A program made the position numbers and the translations under genes. From Azoarcus sp. (GTDB lineage: Bacteria; Pseudomonadota; Gammaproteobacteria; Burkholderiales; Rhodocyclaceae), in NCBI GenBank assembly GCA_031282905.1, contig JAITCV010000048.1, positions 1-24,299 on the forward strand: DNA of 24,299 nt, written 5' to 3'. A model generated the notes under the pieces. The model saw only the letters and a list, made by a program, of their open reading frames with translations. It had not been told where the DNA came from and made no database searches. This document shows, piece after piece, positions 14,401 through 20,549 of the stretch. Each line of letters starts with the position of its first letter. The first letter of the stretch is position 1.

Positions 14401-14587
14401 CGAATTCCCTCCTGTGCTCAGCAAGCACCTTCTGGAAAAACTCACTGTGCGGCGGCGGATTTTCCATCAAATCCTCCAGCCACAGCGTTTCTTCCAGCGA
14501 CAACTGGAAGTTCTCCGGCCAGTTGATCTGCTGGCAGAGAACGTCGTCGTTGATGTCGTTTTTCATATCCATGACTGCATTATACAT
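14369..14587 (-). CDS. Short antitoxin-like protein partnering the GNAT toxin
   Basis: The product is 72 aa from ATG 14587, which has AAGGAG 10 bases upstream; ATGs at 14572 and 14566 are in frame. The segment FQLSLEETLWLEDLMENPPPHSEFFQKVLAEH resembles the C-terminal toxin-neutralising part of DUF1778 antitoxins (pattern LS...W..(F/L)...L.NPP.PN..L). Such antitoxins normally carry a ribbon-helix-helix domain of ~45 residues before this. Here only ~35 residues precede it, and they (MYNAVMDMKNDINDDVLCQQ) do not look like RHH. It overlaps the toxin by 32 bases in antitoxin-toxin order. Either the DNA-binding part was lost or this is a short variant class. Confidence 0.7.
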   Translation of the reverse strand: MYNAVMDMKNDINDDVLCQQINWPENFQLSLEETLWLEDLMENPPPHSEFFQKVLAEHRREFGEFPSFDSGF

Positions 14588-14611
14588 GGCTGTTTCGCTC
14601 CTTGAAAGAAA

Positions 14612-14643
14612 GGGCGAACATGCCCCAACGGGGTGTTTGCCCC
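14612..14643. repeat. GC-rich imperfect hairpin upstream of the antitoxin gene
   Basis: GGGCGAACATGCCCC (14612-14626) pairs imperfectly with GGGGTGTTTGCCCC (14630-14643) around loop AAC. It lies 25 bases upstream of the antitoxin ATG, close to its ribosome-binding site, and could be the leader or operator of the TA pair. Confidence 0.45.
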
Positions 14644-14814
14644 GTGTGGGAAAAAGCGGCATCCATTACGCGACGCCGGATGGGCGCCACCTATGCGATC
14701 TGTTCCAATGGAACGGCAATCCAGGAACATCGGACACGGTGCCGTCATGTGCACATTCCACATGCCCGCGGTTTCCATACGAGCGGCCAGTTTCTCGTCG
14801 TGCCTTTTGCCCAG

Positions 14815-14841
14815 AAAGTAGTTATTTTTGACGCTTGCTTA
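14815..14841. repeat. Repeat element, copy 2 (3' end of nifQ)
   Basis: This is almost identical to 8375-8404 (shared core TATTTTTGACGCTT plus AAAGTAGT before it), with GGC deleted and one substitution. The left palindrome arm seen in copy 1 is degraded here. It runs into the nifQ stop codon. Confidence 0.6.
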
Positions 14842-15408
14842 CTCTTCAGGGCCGAAACACTTGGCGTAGTCGTTGCAAACACTGCACGAAGGGGATGCGC
14901 ATACATAATTTCCTTCGCGCTGGCAAAGTTCGCGGTAGAAGAATTTTTTCCACTTCATATCATGATCATTGGCGCGGGCAAGCGCGGGCAGGTTGAGCGT
15001 GATCATTTGCGACAAGGTCTGCCGCGAGGGCAAACCCAGGTCCTGCCAAAGGTGATTGGCACCCATGCACGCAACAGCGATGATGCGGGCAATATCGGCG
15101 GAACTGATGACTTGCGGATCGGCTTCGTCGGCAAGAAAGGCGAGCAGGTCGTCGAATTCGATCTGCAATTCCGGTCTCTTGCCTACGTCCATTTCCGGAT
15201 TCCATTTCAGACGGGGAAAATGCTGCCACATCAGTTCGGCAAAACGCACATTGCCCAAACCCAGATCGCCCGGCAGGATGCCCTCGCCAAATGCCCGGCC
15301 AACGAACAGGCGGGCGACGAATCTGTCGTTGGGCAAGCCTGTCGCGCAGGACATCAGGTGATCGAACAGGGCGTCGTGCGCGCGCGGGTGAGTGAGCGGG
15401 GCAAGCAT
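14839..15408 (-). CDS. nifQ: NifQ, molybdenum donor for FeMo-co synthesis
   Basis: The product is 189 aa. NifQ carries a Mo-Fe-S cluster and supplies molybdenum to the NifEN/NifH stage of FeMo-cofactor assembly. The signature is exact: Cys170-x4-Cys175-x2-Cys178-x5-Cys184 at the C-terminus (YVCASPSCSVCNDYAKC). The rest fits NifQ, including FDDLLAFLADEAD and ACMGANHLWQDLGLPSR. I chose ATG 15408, 38 bases after the upstream ferredoxin stop; no strong Shine-Dalgarno sequence is seen and the frame stays open upstream, so a non-ATG start is possible. It is the last gene of the operon, and a repeat element touches its stop. Confidence 0.93.
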   Translation of the reverse strand: MLAPLTHPRAHDALFDHLMSCATGLPNDRFVARLFVGRAFGEGILPGDLGLGNVRFAELMWQHFPRLKWNPEMDVGKRPELQIEFDDLLAFLADEADPQVISSADIARIIAVACMGANHLWQDLGLPSRQTLSQMITLNLPALARANDHDMKWKKFFYRELCQREGNYVCASPSCSVCNDYAKCFGPEE

Positions 15409-15446
15409 GATGTCGGCGTGGCGGTTCGGCGTCGTAATCAGGCGGC

Positions 15447-15734
15447 TCAGGCCGGACGAACGACCACATGCCCGCCCAATATCTGTGCCTGACAGGCGAG
15501 CCGGGTATCCAGACTCGCTAAATTGTCTTTCAGCACCTGATCCTCCAGTGTTGATGGTTCGGCGAGATGCTCGGCGCCGGAGACGATTTTCACCATGCAG
15601 GTGCCGCAATCGCCTTCGCGGCAACCATAAAGAATGCCGGCGCCCGCCTGCTCGGAGATTTCGATCAGGCGGGTTCCAGCCGGGACGGCGAGGGTGACGC
15701 CAATGTCCTCGAAAGTCACTTCAGCCTTGGGCAT
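15447..15734 (-). CDS. [2Fe-2S] plant-type ferredoxin of the nif operon
   Basis: A 95-aa protein with the plant-type cluster motif Cys38-x4-Cys43-x2-Cys46 (YGCREGDCGTC) and Cys81 (RLACQAQ). The preceding pattern (VPAGTRLIEISEQAGAGI) is the usual beta-grasp lead-in. A [2Fe-2S] ferredoxin at this place in nif operons is common in proteobacteria and is taken to be an electron carrier for nitrogenase or cofactor assembly; its partner cannot be read from the sequence. The ATG at 15734 has GAGG 10 bases upstream. It lies 12 bases after the ArsC-like gene. Confidence 0.93.
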   Translation of the reverse strand: MPKAEVTFEDIGVTLAVPAGTRLIEISEQAGAGILYGCREGDCGTCMVKIVSGAEHLAEPSTLEDQVLKDNLASLDTRLACQAQILGGHVVVRPA

Positions 15735-15746
15735 GAATTTGTTTCC

Positions 15747-16202
15747 TCATGATGACGGTGACGAAAACGATGGCGAAGACAGCGGCGGACAGGATGGCTC
15801 GCCGTGCGCCGCATCGCCATGACCGCATCCTTCGGGTAACGGCCCCGAAGGCAGGTCGATCCCGCGCGCGGCCAGCCATTTCTTGTCGAAGCCGCTACGT
15901 CGCGTCTCCCCGATTTCGATCAGCGGACGCCGGATCAGCAAGGGCTCGGCAACGAGGCGTTCGAGCGCGGTCCCGGCATCGAAGCTTGCCGGATCGACGA
16001 GGCCATGCTTCACCGCCGGGGCCGCCGGATTGAACCATTCGGTAACCGGACGATCCACAAAAAACGCTTCGAGCCGCGCTGGCGACCACGCTTCGGTGAG
16101 CAAATCGCGCACCTCGACTGCCACCCCCGCCGCGCGCAGCAATTCAATTTGCCGGGTATTGGTCGCGCAGCCCGGCTTCCACCAGAACTTCAACGATGGC
16201 AT
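15747..16202 (-). CDS. Nitrogenase-associated protein, ArsC/Spx-like
   Basis: A 151-aa protein of the ArsC/Spx thioredoxin-like fold. It begins MPSLKFWWKPGCATNTRQ, where arsenate reductases have their catalytic Cys (here Cys12). The rest follows the family (LLTEAWSPARLEAFF, LLIRRPLIEIGETRRSGFD). Proteins of this subfamily occur only near nif genes and are named nitrogenase-associated protein; their role is not established. The Ser/Pro-rich tail after residue ~135 (SCPPLSSPSFSSPSS) is low-complexity and may be dispensable. The start overlaps the end of fdxN by 13 bases, so translation is coupled. Confidence 0.9.
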   Translation of the reverse strand: MPSLKFWWKPGCATNTRQIELLRAAGVAVEVRDLLTEAWSPARLEAFFVDRPVTEWFNPAAPAVKHGLVDPASFDAGTALERLVAEPLLIRRPLIEIGETRRSGFDKKWLAARGIDLPSGPLPEGCGHGDAAHGEPSCPPLSSPSFSSPSS

Positions 16203-16480
16203 TCGGCCTCCCGTATCTGTTCGAAAAGAGCAAACGGAATGCCGGTGAGTGAACCCGGCGGGTTCAAGGGCTCGCCATATTCGTCGACGATGGCCCCCTC
16301 GATCGGACAGATTTCCGCGCATTGCGGTAACTCATGATCGCCCAGGCATTCGGTGCATTTGTTTGCGTCAATTGCAAATAGCGGCTGTCCCGATTTCATC
16401 ACCGCCGTGATTGCCCGATTTGGACACAGGGGTTCACAGGCATGACAACCGATGCAGGCATTGACGATTTCAAGCGCCAT
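16190..16480 (-). CDS. fdxN: 2[4Fe-4S] ferredoxin of the NifB pathway
   Basis: A 96-aa ferredoxin with two cluster motifs: Cys9-x2-Cys12-x2-Cys15-x3-Cys19 and Cys42-x2-Cys45-x8-Cys54-x3-Cys58. The long x8 loop is typical of FdxN-type ferredoxins cotranscribed with nifB. In Azotobacter vinelandii FdxN is needed for full NifB-co production, so its likely job is to give electrons to NifB. I chose ATG 16480 because AGGAG is 6 bases upstream and it starts 10 bases after the nifB stop; the longer frame to 16516 would run into nifB. Confidence 0.92.
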   Translation of the reverse strand: MALEIVNACIGCHACEPLCPNRAITAVMKSGQPLFAIDANKCTECLGDHELPQCAEICPIEGAIVDEYGEPLNPPGSLTGIPFALFEQIREAECHR

Positions 16481-16490
16481 TTTTGTCTCC

Positions 16491-17984
16491 TCACGCCGCT
16501 CGCGCCACGGTGTCAACGACTACGGTATCGAGTTTTCCCGCCGCGGCCATTTCATCGTAGACCATGCGGATGGCTTCTTCGATCGGCTCCATCGCATGCT
16601 CGCCATTGGGCCGGATGCCCGCTGATTCCAGGCCATTCCACGGCTCGAAGCCAATCTTGCTGGCGAGCACCACCTCTACTCCTTCGAGCGCGGCGATGAT
16701 CTGGCCAAGCACGGTCTCGCCGTCGCCACAGGATTCGTCACCCATGCAATAAGGCGTGCATTTGCGATGCCCGAGGAAACGGCATTCCCCAGGGCCGGCC
16801 TCGTAGATGAGGAATTCACGGGCATGACCAAAATGCTCGTTGACCAGCCCGCCGCCCTTGGTCGCCACCGCGACGCGGAGATTGCGGGTCGTGGTTTCTT
16901 CCCTGGTCGCCGCTTCCTCGAACTTCGGCACGGCCTTCAACGCGCGTTTCATTTCGAGTTCAGCGGTGATCGCTTCACGAACACGGGCACGCTCGGCCAT
17001 CGCCGCGCCGTAATCGATTTCCATCGCGTCGATCTTGTCGAGGGTGAATTCCTCGCCGCGATCCTCGCCCAGCAAACCCACCGCGTCGGCGCGGCACTGG
17101 CGACAATGGCGCATCATCGCCATATCGCCCGCACAGACATCCTGCAAGGCCTGCAATTCAAATTGCGTGGGCTCGCGTTGGCCCGTCAGACCGTAATAAG
17201 TGCCATGGCTGGCCTGGGCGATCAACGGCATTACGTTGTGCAGGAAAGCGCCTTTGGCCTTGACGATTTTCGATACGTCTTGCAGATGTTCGTCGTTGAC
17301 GCCGGGAATCATCACCGAATTGACTTTCACCAGCATGCCCCGCGCGGCGAGCATCTCCAGCCCTTTTTGTTGCTGTTCGATGAGAATGCGCGCGCCCTCG
17401 ACGCCGCGAATCCGCCGCTTGTTCCAGAATATCCACGGATAGATTCGCGCCCCGATTTCGGGATCGACACAATTGATGGTGATGGTGACGTGGTCGATAT
17501 TGTGTCTGGCCAATTCCTCGACCGCATCCGGCAGCGACAAGCCATTGGTCGATACGCAAAGCCTGATGTCGGGCGCCTGCGCCGAGAGCATGCGGAAAGT
17601 CGCAAAGGTGCGTTCGGGATTGGCCAGGGGGTCGCCCGGCCCGGCGATGCCAAGCACGGTCATCTGCGGAATCGCCGCGGCCACCGCCAGTGTTTTCTTC
17701 ACTGCCTGTTCGGGTGTCAGCAGTTCAGACACCACGCCGGGGCGTGATTCATTCGAACAGTCGTACTTGCGGTTGCAATAGTTGCATTGGATATTACAGG
17801 CAGGCGCGACCGCGACATGCATGCGGGCGAAATAATGGTGGGCTTCTTCCGAATAACAGGGGTGATCCTGCACCCTGACGCGGATATGGTCGGGAAGATG
17901 CGCCAGCGCGCCACGATCAGCCGTGGCGCCAGAGCGACAGCCGCTGTTCGGGATAGCGGCATTGCTGATGACAGGGAGTTCCAT
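16491..17984 (-). CDS. nifB: NifB, radical SAM FeMo-co core synthase with NifX-like domain
   Basis: NifB fuses two [4Fe-4S] clusters and inserts carbide to make NifB-co, the core of all nitrogenase cofactors. The product is 497 aa. The radical SAM motif is Cys63-x3-Cys67-x2-Cys70 (ACNIQCNYCNRKYDCSNES), followed by GIAGPGDPLANP and the conserved C-x2-C in MRHCRQCRADAVGLLGED. After a short linker comes a C-terminal NifX/NafY-like cofactor-binding domain (from ~residue 368, VAVATKGGGLVNEHFGHAREF). The ATG at 17984 has AAGGA 6 bases upstream. It is the first gene of a five-gene operon and has its own sigma-54 promoter with three NifA sites. Confidence 0.98.
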   Translation of the reverse strand: MELPVISNAAIPNSGCRSGATADRGALAHLPDHIRVRVQDHPCYSEEAHHYFARMHVAVAPACNIQCNYCNRKYDCSNESRPGVVSELLTPEQAVKKTLAVAAAIPQMTVLGIAGPGDPLANPERTFATFRMLSAQAPDIRLCVSTNGLSLPDAVEELARHNIDHVTITINCVDPEIGARIYPWIFWNKRRIRGVEGARILIEQQQKGLEMLAARGMLVKVNSVMIPGVNDEHLQDVSKIVKAKGAFLHNVMPLIAQASHGTYYGLTGQREPTQFELQALQDVCAGDMAMMRHCRQCRADAVGLLGEDRGEEFTLDKIDAMEIDYGAAMAERARVREAITAELEMKRALKAVPKFEEAATREETTTRNLRVAVATKGGGLVNEHFGHAREFLIYEAGPGECRFLGHRKCTPYCMGDESCGDGETVLGQIIAALEGVEVVLASKIGFEPWNGLESAGIRPNGEHAMEPIEEAIRMVYDEMAAAGKLDTVVVDTVARAA

Positions 17985-18021
17985 GGATCGTCCTTCACAG
18001 GCAAGGGTACGCCCTCTTCCC

Positions 18022-18036
18022 GCAAGCGCCGTGCCA
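18022..18036 (-). promoter_or_regulatory. Sigma-54 (-24/-12) promoter of the nifB operon
   Basis: On the minus strand TGGCAC (18036-18031), five bases, TTGC (18025-18022). The GG and GC dinucleotides are 10 bp apart, an exact match to the RpoN consensus. The expected transcription start is near 18010, giving a leader of about 25 bases before the nifB ATG. Confidence 0.92.
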
Positions 18037-18098
18037 GTTCGGCAATCCGGTCATTTCTTCTGAAATCAACGCGTTGGAACTTCACCCCCTCCCGAATT

Positions 18099-18114
18099 TG
18101 TCGGTTATCGCACA
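18099..18114. promoter_or_regulatory. NifA upstream activator site 1
   Basis: TGT-N10-ACA (TGTCGGTTATCGCACA), centred about 95 bp upstream of the predicted start of transcription. Confidence 0.8.
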
Positions 18115-18121
18115 GTCCGGA

Positions 18122-18137
18122 TGTGCGATGCCATACA
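18122..18137. promoter_or_regulatory. NifA upstream activator site 2
   Basis: TGT-N10-ACA (TGTGCGATGCCATACA), centred 23 bp upstream of site 1. Confidence 0.78.
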
Positions 18138-18161
18138 AGACGGTACATTTGTGGAACAGCT

Positions 18162-18177
18162 TGTCCGCTTCCACACA
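18162..18177. promoter_or_regulatory. NifA upstream activator site 3
   Basis: TGT-N10-ACA (TGTCCGCTTCCACACA), centred 40 bp upstream of site 2. Three such sites within 80 bp in front of a consensus sigma-54 promoter are very unlikely by chance. Confidence 0.75.
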
Positions 18178-18240
18178 AACCCGTCTGCTTATGCCAATAG
18201 ATAGAAAACAGGGAAAATCCCGGCGGGCCGATGCTCGATA

Positions 18241-18269
18241 TGACTCATTCGGCGTATCTTTTGACTCAT
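18241..18269. repeat. TGACTCAT direct repeat, two copies 21 bp apart
   Basis: TGACTCAT occurs at 18241-18248 and 18262-18269, an offset of two helical turns. It lies between the NifA sites and the hairpin element. It may be a protein-binding pair; no known regulator is recognised. Confidence 0.4.
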
Positions 18270-18275
18270 GAAGAT

Positions 18276-18439
18276 AAACCCTCCGGCTTTGCCGGGAGGT
18301 TTGACCTTTCCCGCCGGCTGGTGTGTGGAGTCGGCTTCCAGCCGGCTGGTGAAACGATGGGAATGGCGGCTGGAAGCAGCCCCCACACCCTGGACGCCTT
18401 TGCGCTCACCATCCAGGCCACCGGTTTTGCCAGTGGCAT
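18276..18439. repeat. Multi-hairpin intergenic element (REP or IS200/IS605-end-like)
   Basis: Hairpin 1 is AAACCCTCCGGC/GCCGGGAGGTTT (18276-18287, 18291-18302; loop TTT, one mismatch). Hairpin 2 is GCCGGCTGG/CCAGCCGGC (18313-18321, 18338-18346), perfect. The block 18320-18346 is also an imperfect inverted copy of 18365-18390, so 18338-18346 has two possible partners. Hairpin 3 lies at about 18419-18436 (CCACCGG/CCAGTGG). It sits downstream of orf69 and upstream of the nifB sites. A mobile repeat or a structured 3' RNA are both possible. Confidence 0.5.
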
Positions 18440-18496
18440 TCCAGTCTATTGACATAGTTCCGATATTCGTTGACCGCCGCGGACCGCCACCGCCAT

Positions 18497-18706
18497 TCAA
18501 CACGGCTGCGCCGTCTCCAGACGGCGTTCCAGGCGCTGGCTGGCGCGTTCGAACAACTGACGCACATCCTCGTCCACATCGTCGGACTCCGAAAGGCGGT
18601 TCAGAAGGCAGATGGCGTGGCGCGCCGAATGCGGGCAGCCGGTTTCTTCCAGAATCAACAACTGGCTCAGGGCGCCCGCCCAGAGATGATGCGCGGTCGG
18701 CAGCAT
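18497..18706 (-). CDS. Hypothetical small helical protein, 69 aa
   Basis: ATG 18706 has a GAGGAGG-type Shine-Dalgarno sequence and starts 13 bases after the S4-paralog stop, so it belongs to the same operon. The sequence (MLPTAHHLWAGALSQLLILE at the N-terminus, then acidic SESDDVDEDV and basic QRLERRLE) predicts two or three helices with no membrane segment. I recognise no family. It has a loose resemblance in length pattern to the 90-aa protein at the other end of the operon (AxxxxLL, then a helix ending near L..(A/V)SQ..(E/Q).L), which could mean shared origin but is weak. The strong ribosome-binding site and operon position argue that it is real. Confidence 0.75.
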   Translation of the reverse strand: MLPTAHHLWAGALSQLLILEETGCPHSARHAICLLNRLSESDDVDEDVRQLFERASQRLERRLETAQPC

Positions 18707-18719
18707 GATTTCCCCCTCC

Positions 18720-19343
18720 TCAAATTCGTTTGGCGTAATACTCCACCACGCGCTGTAAATCCAACGGGAATGGCGCGGCATCCAGACCGTCCGGGACGTA
18801 GGTGAGCGTCGCCGACAAAGCCGTCTCGTCGAGCTTGATCCATTCCGGGCGCAGCAAGGCCGGTTCTGCCAGACAAGCGCGCACCAGATCCAACTTCTTG
18901 CCGGTTTCGGTGGGACCAAAAACATCGCCCGCCTTCACGCGAATGGACGGAATCGTCGCTCGCCGCCCATTCAACTGGATATGTCCGTGGTTTACCAATT
19001 GCCGTGCCGCCGGGATCGTCGGCGCGAAACCGGCCCGAAAAACGAGGTTGTCCAGCCGACGCTCCAGAAATTCCACGATCTTGCCGCCCGTCTGCACCCG
19101 CTGCTGTTTTGCCGCCCGCACGACACGCCGCAACTGCCGTTCGGAAAGACCATAGTTGAAGCGCAGTTTTTGCTTCTCCATCAACTGCATGCCGTATTCG
19201 GAATGGCGATTGGAAACCGCCTTGCGGGCGCCATGCTGACCCGGCGGCTGCGGGCGCTCGGAGATGGTTTTACGGGAAAGTCCGGGCAGATCAACACCCA
19301 GGGCGCGCAAGACTTTGATGCGAGGGCCTGTATAACGGGACAC
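18720..19343 (-). CDS. Second ribosomal protein S4 (S4 paralog)
   Basis: The product is 207 aa, full length for S4. The N-terminal S4 region reads SRYTGPRIKVLRALGVDLPG then PPGQHGARKAVSNRHSEYG, and MEKQKLRFNYGLSERQLRR. The RNA-binding S4 domain is RLDNLVFRAGFAPTIPAARQ then LVNHGHIQLNGR, and the end is VVEYYAKRI. S4 binds 16S rRNA early in 30S assembly. The usual betaproteobacterial rpsD sits in the rpsM-rpsK-rpsD-rpoA operon and starts differently; this copy reads like cyanobacterial/plastid S4 (from memory), has no N-terminal cysteines, and stands outside that operon between two small unknown genes. GTG 19343 has GAGG 6 bases upstream. It may be a replacement, a condition-specific S4, or an RNA-binding regulator. 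Confidence 0.88.
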   Translation of the reverse strand: MSRYTGPRIKVLRALGVDLPGLSRKTISERPQPPGQHGARKAVSNRHSEYGMQLMEKQKLRFNYGLSERQLRRVVRAAKQQRVQTGGKIVEFLERRLDNLVFRAGFAPTIPAARQLVNHGHIQLNGRRATIPSIRVKAGDVFGPTETGKKLDLVRACLAEPALLRPEWIKLDETALSATLTYVPDGLDAAPFPLDLQRVVEYYAKRI

Positions 19344-19386
19344 GATAAACCTCAAACGGCAGTGAATGTAAATGGGGGAAAAACCA

Positions 19387-19659
19387 TCAATGCAACAGGC
19401 TGGAATGCGGCGGCCACGGATAGGGTTCCCGCAGCATGGATATCTGGCACAGCTCCTGCCAGCTTTGCGACACATCCTGCAATGCGTTCGTCAAATGTTC
19501 ATGGCAACCTCGCGTTTCCGCATCCAAGATAGCGGCATCGAGATGCTGTCGCAGCGCGGCGGATTTCCCCGCCGTGATGCCTTTCAGGGAGGAAGACGAC
19601 AGCAAGGTAATGATGGCGGCCAGGCGCAAATCCAGCGGAAATTCTTCCGTGTTCGTCAT
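19387..19659 (-). CDS. Hypothetical small helical protein, 90 aa
   Basis: ATG 19659 has GGAG 8 bases upstream, and the gene ends 43 bases before the S4 paralog, so it is probably first in that operon. The N-terminal ~70 residues predict helices (LDLRLAAIITLLSSSSLKG, then TAGKSAALRQHLDAAILDAE, then HLTNALQDVSQSWQELCQI); the tail is Pro-rich (REPYPWPPHSSLLH). No family is recognised and there is no membrane segment or signal peptide. The frame is open upstream to 19752, but that part encodes the leader hairpin, not protein. A strong hairpin at 19688-19708 and a Fur-like box at 19797 precede it. Confidence 0.7.
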   Translation of the reverse strand: MTNTEEFPLDLRLAAIITLLSSSSLKGITAGKSAALRQHLDAAILDAETRGCHEHLTNALQDVSQSWQELCQISMLREPYPWPPHSSLLH

Positions 19660-19687
19660 GAAACCAACTCCAGATCGAGTCTCAAGC

Positions 19688-19708
19688 GGCGGGCGTGGAA
19701 CGCCCGCC
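19688..19708. repeat. Perfect 8-bp GC hairpin in the orf90 leader
   Basis: GGCGGGCG (19688-19695), loop TGGAA, CGCCCGCC (19701-19708). It lies 29 bases upstream of the orf90 ATG, just before its ribosome-binding site. It could slow or gate expression of the operon, end rpe-gph transcripts, or be a dispersed intergenic repeat. Confidence 0.55.
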
Positions 19709-19796
19709 TCCATCGGTTGCCGCTGGAAAGCTTCGCTGGATGAAGCTCCCAAGCGGACAACCGTGCATGATTCTCGCTGATCTTCGCGCCAAAATC

Positions 19797-19815
19797 AATA
19801 ATGAGAATTGTTTTT
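19797..19815. promoter_or_regulatory. Fur-like box upstream of the orf90/S4-paralog operon
   Basis: AATAATGAGAATTGTTTTT matches the 19-bp E. coli Fur consensus at 13 of 19 positions by my count, including AATGAGAAT. It lies between the gph stop and orf90 in an AT-rich patch. A TTGATT...GAGAAT (17 bp) minus-strand promoter overlaps its left side. Fur and Zur boxes are hard to tell apart by eye. Confidence 0.45.
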
Positions 19816-19874
19816 GTCTTGTATCTCGATCCAGGTTGATGGCGTGACAGATCGCTGGCGCATGGAAGCAGAAC

Positions 19875-20549
19875 TCAGGCGAGGCAATTCAGAATTTGGC
19901 ACGCGCTCGACAGCAGGCCGTCGCAATCGATGGTTTCCACGGGCGCGCCTTCGCTGTAGCCGTATGTCATCAGCAATACAGGGGCTCCAGCGGCGCGCGC
20001 GGCGAGCGCGTCGTTGGCGGAATCGCCGATCATCAGTGATTCCGCCGGTTTTACGCCGAGCTGGGCGCAGGCATGTTCGATCATGGCGGGATCGGGTTTT
20101 CGTATCGGTAAGGTGTCGCCGCAAACCACCGCGCCAAAATACGGCGCGATGCCGAATTGCTCCAGCAGTGGCAAGGTAAAAGCGGTGGCTTTATTGGTGA
20201 CAACCGCCATTTTCAGACCGCGCGCGGCCAGCGCCGCGAGCAATTTGGACACGCCGGGATACGGACGCGTGCGCCGTCCATTGACGTTGGCATAGTGACG
20301 GTGGAAGGCTTCGAGCGCGGCGGCGGTTTCGGCCTCCGCCACGGTCGCGCGGCCTTCGGAAAGGCAGCGATATACCAGATCGGCAATGCCGTTGCCGACG
20401 AAACCGTGAACTTCTTCCTGGCTGCGCGGCGCATGCCCCCGTTCGGCCAGCATGAGATTGGCGGCATCGGCCAGATCGGCAATGGTATCGAGCAAGGTGC
20501 CGTCGAGGTCGAACAGCACGGCGCGCGGCGCAAGGCGCACGCCGTTCAT
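19875..20549 (-). CDS. gph: Phosphoglycolate phosphatase
   Basis: Gph dephosphorylates 2-phosphoglycolate formed in DNA repair and by oxygenase side reactions. The product is 224 aa, with HAD motif I DLDGTLLDT (Asp14 nucleophile, Asp16), motif II VVTNK, motif III Lys in RKPDPAM and motif IV GDSANDALAA. The start ATG overlaps the rpe stop as ATGA (20546-20549), so the two are translationally coupled. In many beta- and gammaproteobacteria trpE or trpS follows rpe-gph; here the S4-paralog unit follows instead. Confidence 0.94.
   Translation of the reverse strand: MNGVRLAPRAVLFDLDGTLLDTIADLADAANLMLAERGHAPRSQEEVHGFVGNGIADLVYRCLSEGRATVAEAETAAALEAFHRHYANVNGRRTRPYPGVSKLLAALAARGLKMAVVTNKATAFTLPLLEQFGIAPYFGAVVCGDTLPIRKPDPAMIEHACAQLGVKPAESLMIGDSANDALAARAAGAPVLLMTYGYSEGAPVETIDCDGLLSSACQILNCLA

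Noticed and set aside
17717..18178. Minus-strand ORF of 153 codons overlapping the nifB start, with a protein-like stretch (NDRIAELARRLREEGVPLP)
   Set aside because: Its 3' half is a frame shadow of nifB, its 5' half covers the sigma-54 promoter and NifA sites, and its only purine-rich stretch is too close to a GTG to serve as a ribosome-binding site.
18411..18440. Cobalamin or c-di-GMP riboswitch suggested by GCCACTGG and GCGCAAAGG on the minus strand
   Set aside because: The other conserved parts of both riboswitch classes are absent, and the segment lies at the 3' side of orf69, not in front of a gene it could regulate closely.
18189..18503. Minus-strand ORF of 104 codons through the hairpin element (contains PAGKVKPPGKAGGF)
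   Set aside because: The codons are produced by the hairpins themselves; there is no start signal, and such reading frames are typical of intergenic repeats.
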